5,895 nt of DNA, taken from the NCBI GenBank assembly GCA_025450375.1, contig JANWHO010000248.1, positions 1 to 5,895 on the forward strand, in the 5' to 3' direction. This DNA is from Chloroflexota bacterium. GTDB lineage: Bacteria > Chloroflexota > UBA5177 > JANWHV01. Each line of letters begins with the position of its first letter. The first letter of the stretch is position 1. Shown one piece after another: positions 1 to 5,430 of this stretch. Under the pieces are notes generated by a model, which made no database searches, was not told where the DNA came from, and saw only the letters and a program-made list of their open reading frames with translations. A program made the translations under genes and the position numbers.

Positions 1-2
1 AG

Positions 3-188
3 AATAGTGATGCCGCGCTTACGGCATTGATGAATAGTGCGGCTCGTGCCCTGGAAGAAGCCGGCCTTACGGCGCAAGATCTGATTGATGAGTTGCCGAC
101 GATCCAGGAAGAGATGCTGCGCCAAGATCTTGGCGATGCGTTCGTGAATGAGTTACGCCGTATGCACGCCGCGCTCTATCACGAGTAA
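3..188 (+). CDS. C-terminal part of a small antitoxin-like protein (5' end outside window)
   Basis: An open frame runs from the window edge to a TAA at 186-188, giving 61 residues of the C-terminus. The segment is acidic and predicted helical (ALEEAGLTAQDLIDELPTIQ, then RRMHAALYHE). It is too short to show a DNA-binding fold. An ATG at 30-32 is in frame but has no ribosome-binding site in front, so the true start is probably upstream of the window. The stop codon is followed at once by the ATG of a PIN-domain protein, so the two are almost certainly co-transcribed and translationally coupled. Position, size and partner fit the antitoxin of a VapBC-type module, where the antitoxin gene precedes the PIN toxin. 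The function is inferred from context only, and I do not recognise the family. Confidence 0.55.
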   Translation, partial: NSDAALTALMNSAARALEEAGLTAQDLIDELPTIQEEMLRQDLGDAFVNELRRMHAALYHE

Positions 189-692
189 ATGTCGCCACTA
201 CCCGTGAAGTTGGCGCCGGTACCGCTTCGGGTGTTCCTTGATGCGGGCGTCGTGATCGATGGCTGCTCAAATGCTTGGGGAGCATCCAAAGCACTACTCA
301 TTCTAGCCACGCGGCAGTCATTTTTCACCATCGTGCTCTCGGACTTGATCGATCGGGAAATCCGTGGTGCATTAACACGCAAAACGATGCAGTTGACGAC
401 GGCTGGAGTGCGGGACCATCTTTCCGCCTATCACGGATGGCTGGATCGAGTCCGAATTGAGCGCGTTCCGGCACCGACGGCGGAGACTATTCTCCGCTAT
501 ACGCCGCGGGTGTTACCCGTTTTGCGCCATATAAACGATCTCCGAGCGGCAATTTGCGCAATAGAGGCTAAACCGGACTGGGTACTCTCGACGAATACCG
601 CGCATTGGGGATCCGCTCTCGCCATCCGCACAGGGCTGCGAATCGCGCATCCTTGGGATCTGCTGGAGTACCTATGCACCACCAAACCATGA
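189..692 (+). CDS. PIN-domain protein, probable VapC-like toxin
   Basis: This 167-residue protein has the layout of a PIN (PilT N-terminus) fold, a Mg2+-dependent single-strand ribonuclease family that includes VapC toxins. After a short lead, the first strand RVFLDAGVVIDG carries the expected first acid, D18. IDREIRGAL places the second acid at E57, and HINDLRAAICAIEAKPDWVL places the third at D117, before a strand and the LSTNTAHW segment (133-140). In many PIN proteins that last segment reads T-x-D; here the aligned position appears to be Thr137, so the fourth acid is missing or replaced. The length is slightly above the usual 130-150 residues. The ATG directly follows the stop codon of the upstream antitoxin-like gene, with only a weak GAG as ribosome-binding site, suggesting coupling. 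The likely role is RNA cleavage restrained by the upstream partner. A PIN-fold protein without toxin function is also possible. Confidence 0.72.
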   Translation: MSPLPVKLAPVPLRVFLDAGVVIDGCSNAWGASKALLILATRQSFFTIVLSDLIDREIRGALTRKTMQLTTAGVRDHLSAYHGWLDRVRIERVPAPTAETILRYTPRVLPVLRHINDLRAAICAIEAKPDWVLSTNTAHWGSALAIRTGLRIAHPWDLLEYLCTTKP

Positions 693-765
693 GCCGAGGA
701 TTCTCCCAGGCCGGTTGGTATCATCTCCGCGAACATGCGGCGCTCCTTGGTGATCGATAGCGTAC

Positions 766-945
766 CTACGAGGCCGGAGGTACGTGGTCGCCGCGCGGAC
801 ATAAGATCAGGTCAGACCCGCGACAGCCGTTTCGAGATCTTGTGCCAGCTTGGCGATAGAAGGCCGCTTCCTCGCCTTCATTGGGAAAGTCCAGAATATC
901 GGCAAGGCTATTGGTGATCTCTAGTAGTTTAATTCGTTTGGGCAT
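766..945 (-). CDS. small hypothetical protein at the operon end, possibly frameshifted
   Basis: The ATG at 945-943 lies 4 nt after the stop of the PLD-like gene, so this frame sits at the promoter-distal end of the operon. It encodes 59 residues. The first part (MPKRIKLLEITNSLADILDF) looks like genuine protein: basic start, then amphipathic helix. The tail, rich in Cys, Gly and Arg, looks non-coding. In the +1 frame the reading becomes RKRPSIAKLAQDLETAVAGL and stops at 807-809, which is again protein-like. A natural product of about 50 residues split by one frameshift, or a decaying gene, is therefore plausible. I do not recognise a family. The gene could also be spurious. Confidence 0.4.
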   Translation of the reverse strand: MPKRIKLLEITNSLADILDFPNEGEEAAFYRQAGTRSRNGCRGSDLILCPRGDHVPPAS

Positions 946-949
946 GGAG

Positions 950-1981
950 CTACGATCCCCAATCCGTGTTAAACGTGGCGCCGAGCAGGGAGAGCGCGCC
1001 GGCATCACGCACCAGCACTCCTAACTCGCGGTTCCGGTCCAGGGAGGCGGCGGAGATGTTCTCGCTACCCACGAAGGCCCAGCGGTTGTCCACCAGGATC
1101 AGCTTCGCGTGGATATACGGCTTCTTGACCAGGTGGACGGCTACTCCGGCTGCCTTGATGCGGGCGATCCCTCGTGTGTTGCTCCGGTCGCCGGCGTTGC
1201 TGATCAGGCGCACCTTCACTCCCCGCTTCGCGGCGGCGATCAGCGCGGCTTCCAGGCCGGAATCTTGCACCTCCTCGGCGTAGACCTCGACCGTATGATG
1301 GGCGCGGCCAATCAGAGTCTCCAGCTTCGCTCTGCTATCCACTGGGCTGAGAATGAGGTTGGGGTCGTGGTTGACATAGGGTTTGCCGACCCAGTCGGCG
1401 TTGAAGATAGCCTCCGTGGTGTTCACGTCGGCTGGGTTCTGGTCCACGATGCCGAACTCGCGGTTCTTGCTGAAGGCCGAGGCGGAGAAGTTGAGGGTGA
1501 GGATATAGGCGGTGGCGCCGTCGATCACCATACTTTTCTCGTGGGTGAGCGCGTAGCGGCGGCTGGCCCAGTGGACGGGGATACCGGCGGCATCGAGCTG
1601 ATCGTAGGCCGATTGGTTGGTGCCGGGGCCGCTGCCGGTGCCGAAGGGATAGTGCTCCAGAATCACCCTTACCCTGACCCCTTTGGCGTTCGCGTACTCC
1701 AGATCATGAATGATCGTCTTGTTGGTCAGGATATACATGGTGAGGTCGAGGGTGCGGGCGGCGGCGCGGATCGGGCGCGTCAGCCACCGTGTCCCTTTAT
1801 GCGGCTCGCTATAGACCCGTACCCCATCCACCCCGCTCCCCAAGGGGTCGCCCGAGGGAACGCCGGCCATGGTCGGCGTGGCGGCGATTGACGTCGGGAC
1901 GGGCGAGGCGGCGGATTGGGCGCCGCAACCGGTGACCAGCAAGAGTGGGGCGCAGGCGAGCCACGCGCCCCACTTTCTCAT
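950..1981 (-). CDS. phospholipase D-like (HKD) lipoprotein
   Basis: A 343-residue protein of the phospholipase D superfamily, which hydrolyses or transfers phosphodiester bonds in lipids or nucleic acids through a phospho-histidine intermediate. The N-terminus is a lipoprotein signal: MRK, a hydrophobic stretch, then lipobox LVTGC with Cys19 as the likely lipidated residue. A Ser/Pro/Ala/Thr-rich linker follows (about 20-50). Two PLD repeats follow. HKD1 is H147-E-K149...D154, with LTLN (161-164) in place of the classical GSxN. HKD2 is H291-A-K293...D298, followed by a canonical GSEN (305-308). The protein should be anchored outside the membrane. The ATG begins 2 nt after the stop of the CPBP protease gene, with AGTAGGG directly before it, so translation is probably coupled. 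Substrate (phospholipid, cardiolipin-type or nucleic acid) cannot be told from sequence. Both active-site motifs keep H, K and D, so it is probably catalytic. Confidence 0.9.
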   Translation of the reverse strand: MRKWGAWLACAPLLLVTGCGAQSAASPVPTSIAATPTMAGVPSGDPLGSGVDGVRVYSEPHKGTRWLTRPIRAAARTLDLTMYILTNKTIIHDLEYANAKGVRVRVILEHYPFGTGSGPGTNQSAYDQLDAAGIPVHWASRRYALTHEKSMVIDGATAYILTLNFSASAFSKNREFGIVDQNPADVNTTEAIFNADWVGKPYVNHDPNLILSPVDSRAKLETLIGRAHHTVEVYAEEVQDSGLEAALIAAAKRGVKVRLISNAGDRSNTRGIARIKAAGVAVHLVKKPYIHAKLILVDNRWAFVGSENISAASLDRNRELGVLVRDAGALSLLGATFNTDWGS

Positions 1982-1983
1982 CC

Positions 1984-2778
1984 CTACTGAACGGTCTGGC
2001 TGCCGGCGATGATCACCAGGATAATCCCGTTGTTACATGCGTGGACGAGCATCCCAGGGATCAGCGACCCGCTCCGCTCATAGAGCCAGGACAGCACGTA
2101 TCCCATGACGGTGAGCGGAATGAACAGGGCAAGGGTGAAGTGCATGCCGGCGAAGATCATCGAACCGACCAGGGCGGCCGCGCCCATCGGCATGGTCCGG
2201 CGAAATGCCTGGTACAGAACGCCGCGGAACAGTAGTTCCTCGACCAGCGGCGTGAGCACCACGCCGGTCAGGATGATCACCGCGTCCAGGATCGGCTGGT
2301 GGACCGAATCCACCGTGGTGGAGGTCAGCACCTTCGGCCACTGCACCGTGGGGCCCAGCACCGCGACCATGCCCCGATACATGATTACCCACATGAAGGT
2401 CAGGAAGGCGAAAACGAGCGGAACCCCCGCTACCCATTGCCAGCCGACCGCGCGAAGCCCCAGGGCACGCCAATCGGAGCGATAGCGCTTCACGATCAGC
2501 ATCCAGATCAGCCAGAGAAGAAAGAGATAGAACCCCAACAGGACGACGGCGCTGATCGTGTCCTTGGTATTCGTGTCGTGGGCATCGGCGGATTGTAGCT
2601 CGAACAGGCCAAGGGTGACGATCAACGAGCCGAGCAAGAAGGCCAGCCCAGCGGCCAGGATGGCGAAGGCATCCCGCGCCTTCCAGGGCACGGGCGGGCG
2701 GCGAGTCGCGGCCACGGGGAGCGGCGCGCGCGCGCCAAGAGCGATCGCCCGCCGCCCGTAGGAGCTGAACATGGACAT
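1984..2778 (-). CDS. CPBP-family (CAAX protease/bacteriocin-processing) intramembrane metalloprotease
   Basis: A 264-residue polytopic membrane protein with the three motifs of the CPBP/Abi family: EExxxR at E180-E181-L-L-F-R185, FxxxH at F209-H213 and HxxxN at H246-N250. In the family the Glu and His residues form the metal-dependent active site inside the membrane. Hydrophobic stretches lie near 37-60, 76-97, 115-140, 163-180, 200-232 and 238-258. The first 35 residues are basic and Pro/Ala-rich, probably cytoplasmic. Bacterial members process peptides or membrane proteins, or give self-immunity to bacteriocins; the substrate is unknown here. The ATG at 2778 is the chosen start, and a second ATG at 2772 is equally possible. 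A GGGGGAAG stretch upstream is rather distant. The gene lies 58 nt after acpP, behind a strong hairpin, and 2 nt before the PLD lipoprotein gene, suggesting the two membrane-associated products are made together. Confidence 0.9.
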   Translation of the reverse strand: MSMFSSYGRRAIALGARAPLPVAATRRPPVPWKARDAFAILAAGLAFLLGSLIVTLGLFELQSADAHDTNTKDTISAVVLLGFYLFLLWLIWMLIVKRYRSDWRALGLRAVGWQWVAGVPLVFAFLTFMWVIMYRGMVAVLGPTVQWPKVLTSTTVDSVHQPILDAVIILTGVVLTPLVEELLFRGVLYQAFRRTMPMGAAALVGSMIFAGMHFTLALFIPLTVMGYVLSWLYERSGSLIPGMLVHACNNGIILVIIAGSQTVQ

Positions 2779-2804
2779 GCCCGCTACCTACTTCCCCCAC
2801 CCAT

Positions 2805-2834
2805 GGCCCGATACGGTTCGAACCGCGCCGGGCC
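2805..2834 (-). repeat. hairpin just after acpP
   Basis: GGCCCG (2805-2810) and CGGGCC (2829-2834) form a perfect 6-bp outer stem. Between them lies the 12-bp palindrome CGGTTCGAACCG (2814-2825), with only ATA and CGC as internal loops. It starts 2 nt beyond the acpP stop codon. No T-run follows on either strand, so it is not a classical rho-independent terminator. Possible roles are attenuation, or 3'-end protection of the acpP message relative to the downstream protease and PLD genes. The function is inferred. Confidence 0.6.
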
Positions 2835-2836
2835 GC

Positions 2837-3082
2837 CTAATCCGTATGCTCCTGGATGTACTCGATGGCGTCGCCCACGGTTTTAATCCCCTCGGCATCC
2901 TCGTCGGAGATTTCCAGCTTAAACTCCTCCTCCAACGACATGATCAATTCGACCAGGTCGAGAGAGTCGGCGTTCAGGTCTTCCTGGAAGCTGGCGCTGG
3001 GCACCACCTGGGCCTCTTCGACTCCGAGCTGCTCGGCGATGATGGGCCGCAACCGATCCTCAATTGCTTGGGCGTCTGACAC
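2837..3082 (-). CDS. acpP: acyl carrier protein
   Basis: An 81-residue acidic four-helix protein, the normal length for ACP. The phosphopantetheine attachment motif is [10 protein letters not shown], with Ser40 as the modified residue. The rest matches the family: FQEDL before the motif, then [20 protein letters not shown] and a final DAIEYIQEH helix. Holo-ACP carries growing acyl chains on its thiol in type II fatty acid synthesis in the cytoplasm. The start is a GTG (3082-3080), supported by a strong GGAGGAG ribosome-binding site 8 nt upstream. The gene lies 21 nt after nusB and in the same transcription unit as accC, so carboxylase and carrier for the same pathway are likely co-expressed. 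Confidence 0.97.
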   Translation of the reverse strand: MSDAQAIEDRLRPIIAEQLGVEEAQVVPSASFQEDLNADSLDLVELIMSLEEEFKLEISDEDAEGIKTVGDAIEYIQEHTD

Positions 3083-3090
3083 AGTCTCTA

Positions 3091-3097
3091 CTCCTCC
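3091..3097 (-). promoter_or_regulatory. strong ribosome-binding site of acpP
   Basis: The minus strand reads GGAGGAG, 8 nt before the GTG start codon. It fixes the GTG as the acpP start and is the clearest Shine-Dalgarno in the operon, in line with the high ACP demand of a cell. Confidence 0.8.
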
Positions 3098-3103
3098 AGA
3101 ATC

Positions 3104-3541
3104 TTACTCATGGCCGCCGGATGCCGCCGGGGTTGCCCCGCGCCGGTCCAGCACATCCCCCAGAACCCCGTTGACAAAACGACTGGAATTATCGCCGCCA
3201 AACTGCTTGGCCAACTCCACCGCCTCATTGATGACCACTTTTGGCGGCGTCGCCGGCACATGCAGCAATTCGAAAATCGCCAAACGCAACACCGCGCGAT
3301 CCACCGGCGCGATCCGCGCGACGGGAAACATTGGCGCGGACCCTTGCAGCAGGGTATCTAGTTCTTCGCGTTCTTGCAAGACACCACGCACTAACTCGCG
3401 GGCAAAGGTAATCACCGACGCGCTCGCCTCCCGCTCCGATGCCCAACGGGTCACCACCTCTTGCGGGTCATGGTCGACCGCGTCAATCTCATAGAGAGCC
3501 TGGAAAGCAACGACGCGGCCCAGATGCCGGCTGGCGGCCAT
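3104..3541 (-). CDS. nusB: transcription antitermination factor NusB
   Basis: A 145-residue all-helical protein matching NusB, which with NusE (S10) binds boxA RNA and supports rRNA antitermination. Visible family signatures are FQALYEID near the N-terminus (13-20), RIAPVDRAVLRLAIFEL (76-92), VINEAVELAKQFG (103-115) and SSRFVNGVLGDVLD (119-132). The length is typical; a short Ala/Gly-rich tail follows the last helix. The ATG overlaps the stop of the Asp23-family gene by one base (TAATG), with GGGAG about 8 nt before it, so it is translationally coupled. NusB beside accC and an Asp23-family gene is a known arrangement in Firmicutes. Confidence 0.95.
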   Translation of the reverse strand: MAASRHLGRVVAFQALYEIDAVDHDPQEVVTRWASEREASASVITFARELVRGVLQEREELDTLLQGSAPMFPVARIAPVDRAVLRLAIFELLHVPATPPKVVINEAVELAKQFGGDNSSRFVNGVLGDVLDRRGATPAASGGHE

Positions 3542-3876
3542 TATTCGACTCCCTGGATGTACACATTGATGCCGCGGACCGTCATGCCGAGCATCTCATG
3601 TACCGCCTGCACCACTGCTTGCTGGACCTGGTTGCCCACCGCCACCATGTTCGCCCCGTGGGCTACCACCACGTAGAGATTGGCTTGCACGGCATTATCC
3701 CGCACCCGCACCAGAACCCCACGGGTCGCTTCCGGGGTCGGGCGATTGAGCAGCCGGCGATGAGGGGTCTCGGCCATGGCTCGGATGCCGTTGACCGAGC
3801 GGGCGGTCAATTGCACGATGGTGGCCAACACCTCGGGCGCGATCCGGATGGTGCCCGTTGTCGCTTCGCTGATCAA
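3541..3876 (-). CDS. Asp23/Gls24-family protein (YqhY-like)
   Basis: A 111-residue protein of the Asp23/Gls24 (DUF322) family. The N-terminal GTIRIAPEVLATIVQLTARS (8-27) corresponds to the family's usual start. The C-terminal half (GVLVRVRD...LYVVVAHGANM...VGNQVQQAVVQAVHEMLGM...INVYIQGV) matches its beta-strand/helix/beta-strand signature. In Bacillus the same operon position is held by yqhY, which is linked genetically to acetyl-CoA carboxylase activity; a similar role here is inference from position. The start is a TTG (3876-3874) overlapping the accC stop as TTGA. The first internal Met (34) would cut into the domain. A GAGGAGG lies 10 nt before the TTG. The precise molecular function of the family is unknown. 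Confidence 0.9.
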   Translation of the reverse strand: MISEATTGTIRIAPEVLATIVQLTARSVNGIRAMAETPHRRLLNRPTPEATRGVLVRVRDNAVQANLYVVVAHGANMVAVGNQVQQAVVQAVHEMLGMTVRGINVYIQGVE

Positions 3877-5246
3877 CTCTCCCGCGCCTCCTCGACCTTC
3901 CGTTCTCGGTCGGCCGCCAACATGGTTTCAAGATACCGGGTATGCACGTCACCAGTGCGAAAATGAGGATCCGCCATGATCCGGCGCTGAAATGGGATCA
4001 AGGTCGTCACCCCTTCGATGCGATATTCAGCCAGGGCCCGATCCATGCGGGCGATCGCTTCCGGGCGATCCTTCCCCCAGGTTAATAATTTGGCCAGCAG
4101 CGAATCATAATACACCGGAACAGCATACCCCGCATAGAGATGCGATTCCACCCTTACCCCCGGCCCTCCCGGCGCCAGGTATTCGCTGACCGTCCCAAAG
4201 CGTGGCTGAAAATCATCCTCGGCGCTCTCAGCCGTGATTCGGCACTCAATCGCATGCCCTCGCAGCGTAACATCCTCCTGCTTGAGACTCAAGCGTTCGC
4301 CCGCCGCGACCAGAATCTGCTCTTTCACCAGGTCCACTCCGGTCAACAGTTCGGTCACTCCGTGCTCCACCTGAATGCGGGTATTCATCTCGCTGAAGTA
4401 CGCATGCCCATCGGCCCACAAAAACTCCAGGGTGCCGGCATTGACATACCCGATGCGAGCCGCTCCCTTGGCCGCCAGCCGCCCCAGCTTCTCGCGCTCC
4501 TTGACACTGAGCACGCTGGGCCCTTCCTCCACCACTTTCTGGTGGCGGCGCTGCAGCGAACATTCCCGGTCGCCCAGGTGGATCACGTTTCCATGCCGGT
4601 CGGCCATCAACTGGATTTCCACATGGCGGCAACGGGCCAGATACTTCTCCAGATACAGGGCGCCATTGCCAAAGGCGGCCAGGGCCTCCGCCTGGGCGGT
4701 CATAAACTCCAGGGACAAGCTCGCCTCATCAACGGCCACCCGGATGCCGCGTCCGCCGCCCCCGGCCACGGCCTTGAGGATGACCGGAAAACCGATCGCC
4801 GCCGCCAGAGTCTGGGCGTCCTCCAGGCCGCGGAGGGGAGCATCACTCCCCGGCAACACCTCAAGCCCGACCCGGCGCATTTCCTGCCGGGCCTGCGCCT
4901 TGTTGCTCATGGTCCCGATCACCCGCGCGGGAGGGCCGATAAAGATAAGGTCGACCTTCTCGCAGACCTCGGCGAAGTACTCATTCTCGGCCAGGAACCC
5001 GGTGCCGGGGTGGATAGCGTCGCACTCCTTCATCAGGGCGGCGGTGATCAGGTTGGGGATGTTGAGATAGCTCTTGGCGGGAGGGGCGGGTCCGATACAC
5101 ACCGTCTCGTCCGCCAGTTGGGCCGGCAACGAGGCCCGATCGACGTCGGAGTGGGCCAGCACCGTCCGCACTCCCAGATCGCGGCAGGCGCGAATAATGC
5201 GGAGCGCGACTTCCCCGCGGTTGGCGATCAGTACCTTTTGGATCAC
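3873..5246 (-). CDS. accC: acetyl-CoA carboxylase, biotin carboxylase subunit
   Basis: A 457-residue protein with the full architecture of AccC: N-terminal domain (KVLIANRGEVALRIIRA), ATP-grasp domain and C-terminal domain. It carries out ATP- and bicarbonate-dependent carboxylation of biotin on AccB, the first half of malonyl-CoA synthesis. Matching E. coli active-site residues are K116, K158, the glycine loop GGGGRG (162-167), H208, K237 in QRRHQKVVEE, E274, E286, N288, R290, E294 and R336. Two normally conserved residues differ: the HPGYGF motif reads HPGTGF (Thr82), and QVEHPVTE reads QVEHGVTE (Gly296). PSPG is replaced by QPRFG near 347-351. The start is GTG (5246-5244), giving MIQKVLIANRG, which aligns with the family start; its ribosome-binding site is weak. 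The partner accB is not upstream; a TnpB element lies 48 nt away instead. The gene overlaps the Asp23-family gene by 4 nt. Confidence 0.96.
   Translation of the reverse strand: MIQKVLIANRGEVALRIIRACRDLGVRTVLAHSDVDRASLPAQLADETVCIGPAPPAKSYLNIPNLITAALMKECDAIHPGTGFLAENEYFAEVCEKVDLIFIGPPARVIGTMSNKAQARQEMRRVGLEVLPGSDAPLRGLEDAQTLAAAIGFPVILKAVAGGGGRGIRVAVDEASLSLEFMTAQAEALAAFGNGALYLEKYLARCRHVEIQLMADRHGNVIHLGDRECSLQRRHQKVVEEGPSVLSVKEREKLGRLAAKGAARIGYVNAGTLEFLWADGHAYFSEMNTRIQVEHGVTELLTGVDLVKEQILVAAGERLSLKQEDVTLRGHAIECRITAESAEDDFQPRFGTVSEYLAPGGPGVRVESHLYAGYAVPVYYDSLLAKLLTWGKDRPEAIARMDRALAEYRIEGVTTLIPFQRRIMADPHFRTGDVHTRYLETMLAADRERKVEEARES
3887..3893 (-). promoter_or_regulatory. ribosome-binding site deciding the TTG start of the Asp23-family gene
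   Basis: The minus strand reads GAGGAGG 10 nt before the TTG, inside the last codons of accC. No ATG or GTG near this point preserves the conserved N-terminus, so this site supports the TTG. Confidence 0.6.
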
Positions 5247-5271
5247 GGTTTGGCTTCTACTGCTATCAGAA

Positions 5272-5293
5272 ATGTGTGCAAACGTGCGCGCAT
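5272..5293 (+). repeat. hairpin in the tnpB-accC gap
   Basis: On the plus strand ATGTGTGC (5272-5279) can pair with GCGCGCAT (5286-5293) over 8 bp, including two G-T pairs, around an AAACGT loop. On the minus strand two positions mismatch, so the structure favours the top strand. It lies immediately beyond the tnpB stop. It could be a subterminal hairpin of an IS200/IS605-type right end, or chance in GC-rich DNA. Confidence 0.35.
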
Positions 5294-5294
5294 C

Positions 5295-5430
5295 TCATTT
5301 CCCGCCCTGAAGGCCGCAGTGGGTCTTCATGTCTGACGGGCGTGACTTTCCCGCCTCCTGCCAGCGAACGCGCTGGGGAGTACCGTCCGTTACCGTGCGG
5401 TTCGCCACGGGTAGAGCCGTCTCGGTGGCC
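5295..5430 (-). ncRNA. candidate omega-RNA (reRNA) scaffold at the tnpB 3' end
   Basis: TnpB family members use a guide RNA transcribed from the 3' end of tnpB and the element's right end. Here that segment contains a perfect 6-bp hairpin (5361-5376, CCAGCG/CGCTGG with a 4-nt loop), a weaker stem over 5305-5322 (CCCTG pairing with CAG-T-GG, one bulge), and the 9-mer TTTCCCGCC at both 5298-5306 and 5347-5355. The 5' limit is a guess. The guide would be the DNA just past the right end, towards accC. Predicted from family knowledge and visible structure only. Confidence 0.35.

Noticed and set aside
761..784. 7-bp inverted repeat (CGTACCT/AGGTACG) considered as a terminator between the convergent genes
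   Set aside because: The loop is 10 nt, there is no T-run on either strand, and it overlaps the small ORF end; it is too weak to call.
497..802. 101-codon minus-strand frame opposite the end of the PIN gene
   Set aside because: About two thirds is antisense to the PIN domain. The remaining part has no recognisable motif or ribosome-binding site.
1109..1891. 260-codon open frame on the plus strand
   Set aside because: It lies wholly antisense to the PLD-like gene, whose HKD motifs and lipobox are clear. Its Gly/Val/Asp-rich, low-complexity translation is typical of the shadow of a GC-rich gene.
2078..2800. 240-codon minus-strand frame overlapping the CPBP gene
   Set aside because: An alternative frame of the protease gene, rich in Arg, Gly, Pro and His; the other frame has all three CPBP motifs and membrane segments.
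5247..5294. Possible promoter in front of accC
   Set aside because: TTTGCA and GATAGC boxes are present on the minus strand, but their spacing is about 9 nt, far from the usual 17, so no sigma70-type promoter is supported.
4140..5336. 398-codon open frame on the plus strand
   Set aside because: It is antisense to accC and the end of tnpB, both with unmistakable motifs. The translation is His/Gln/Leu-rich with no family pattern.
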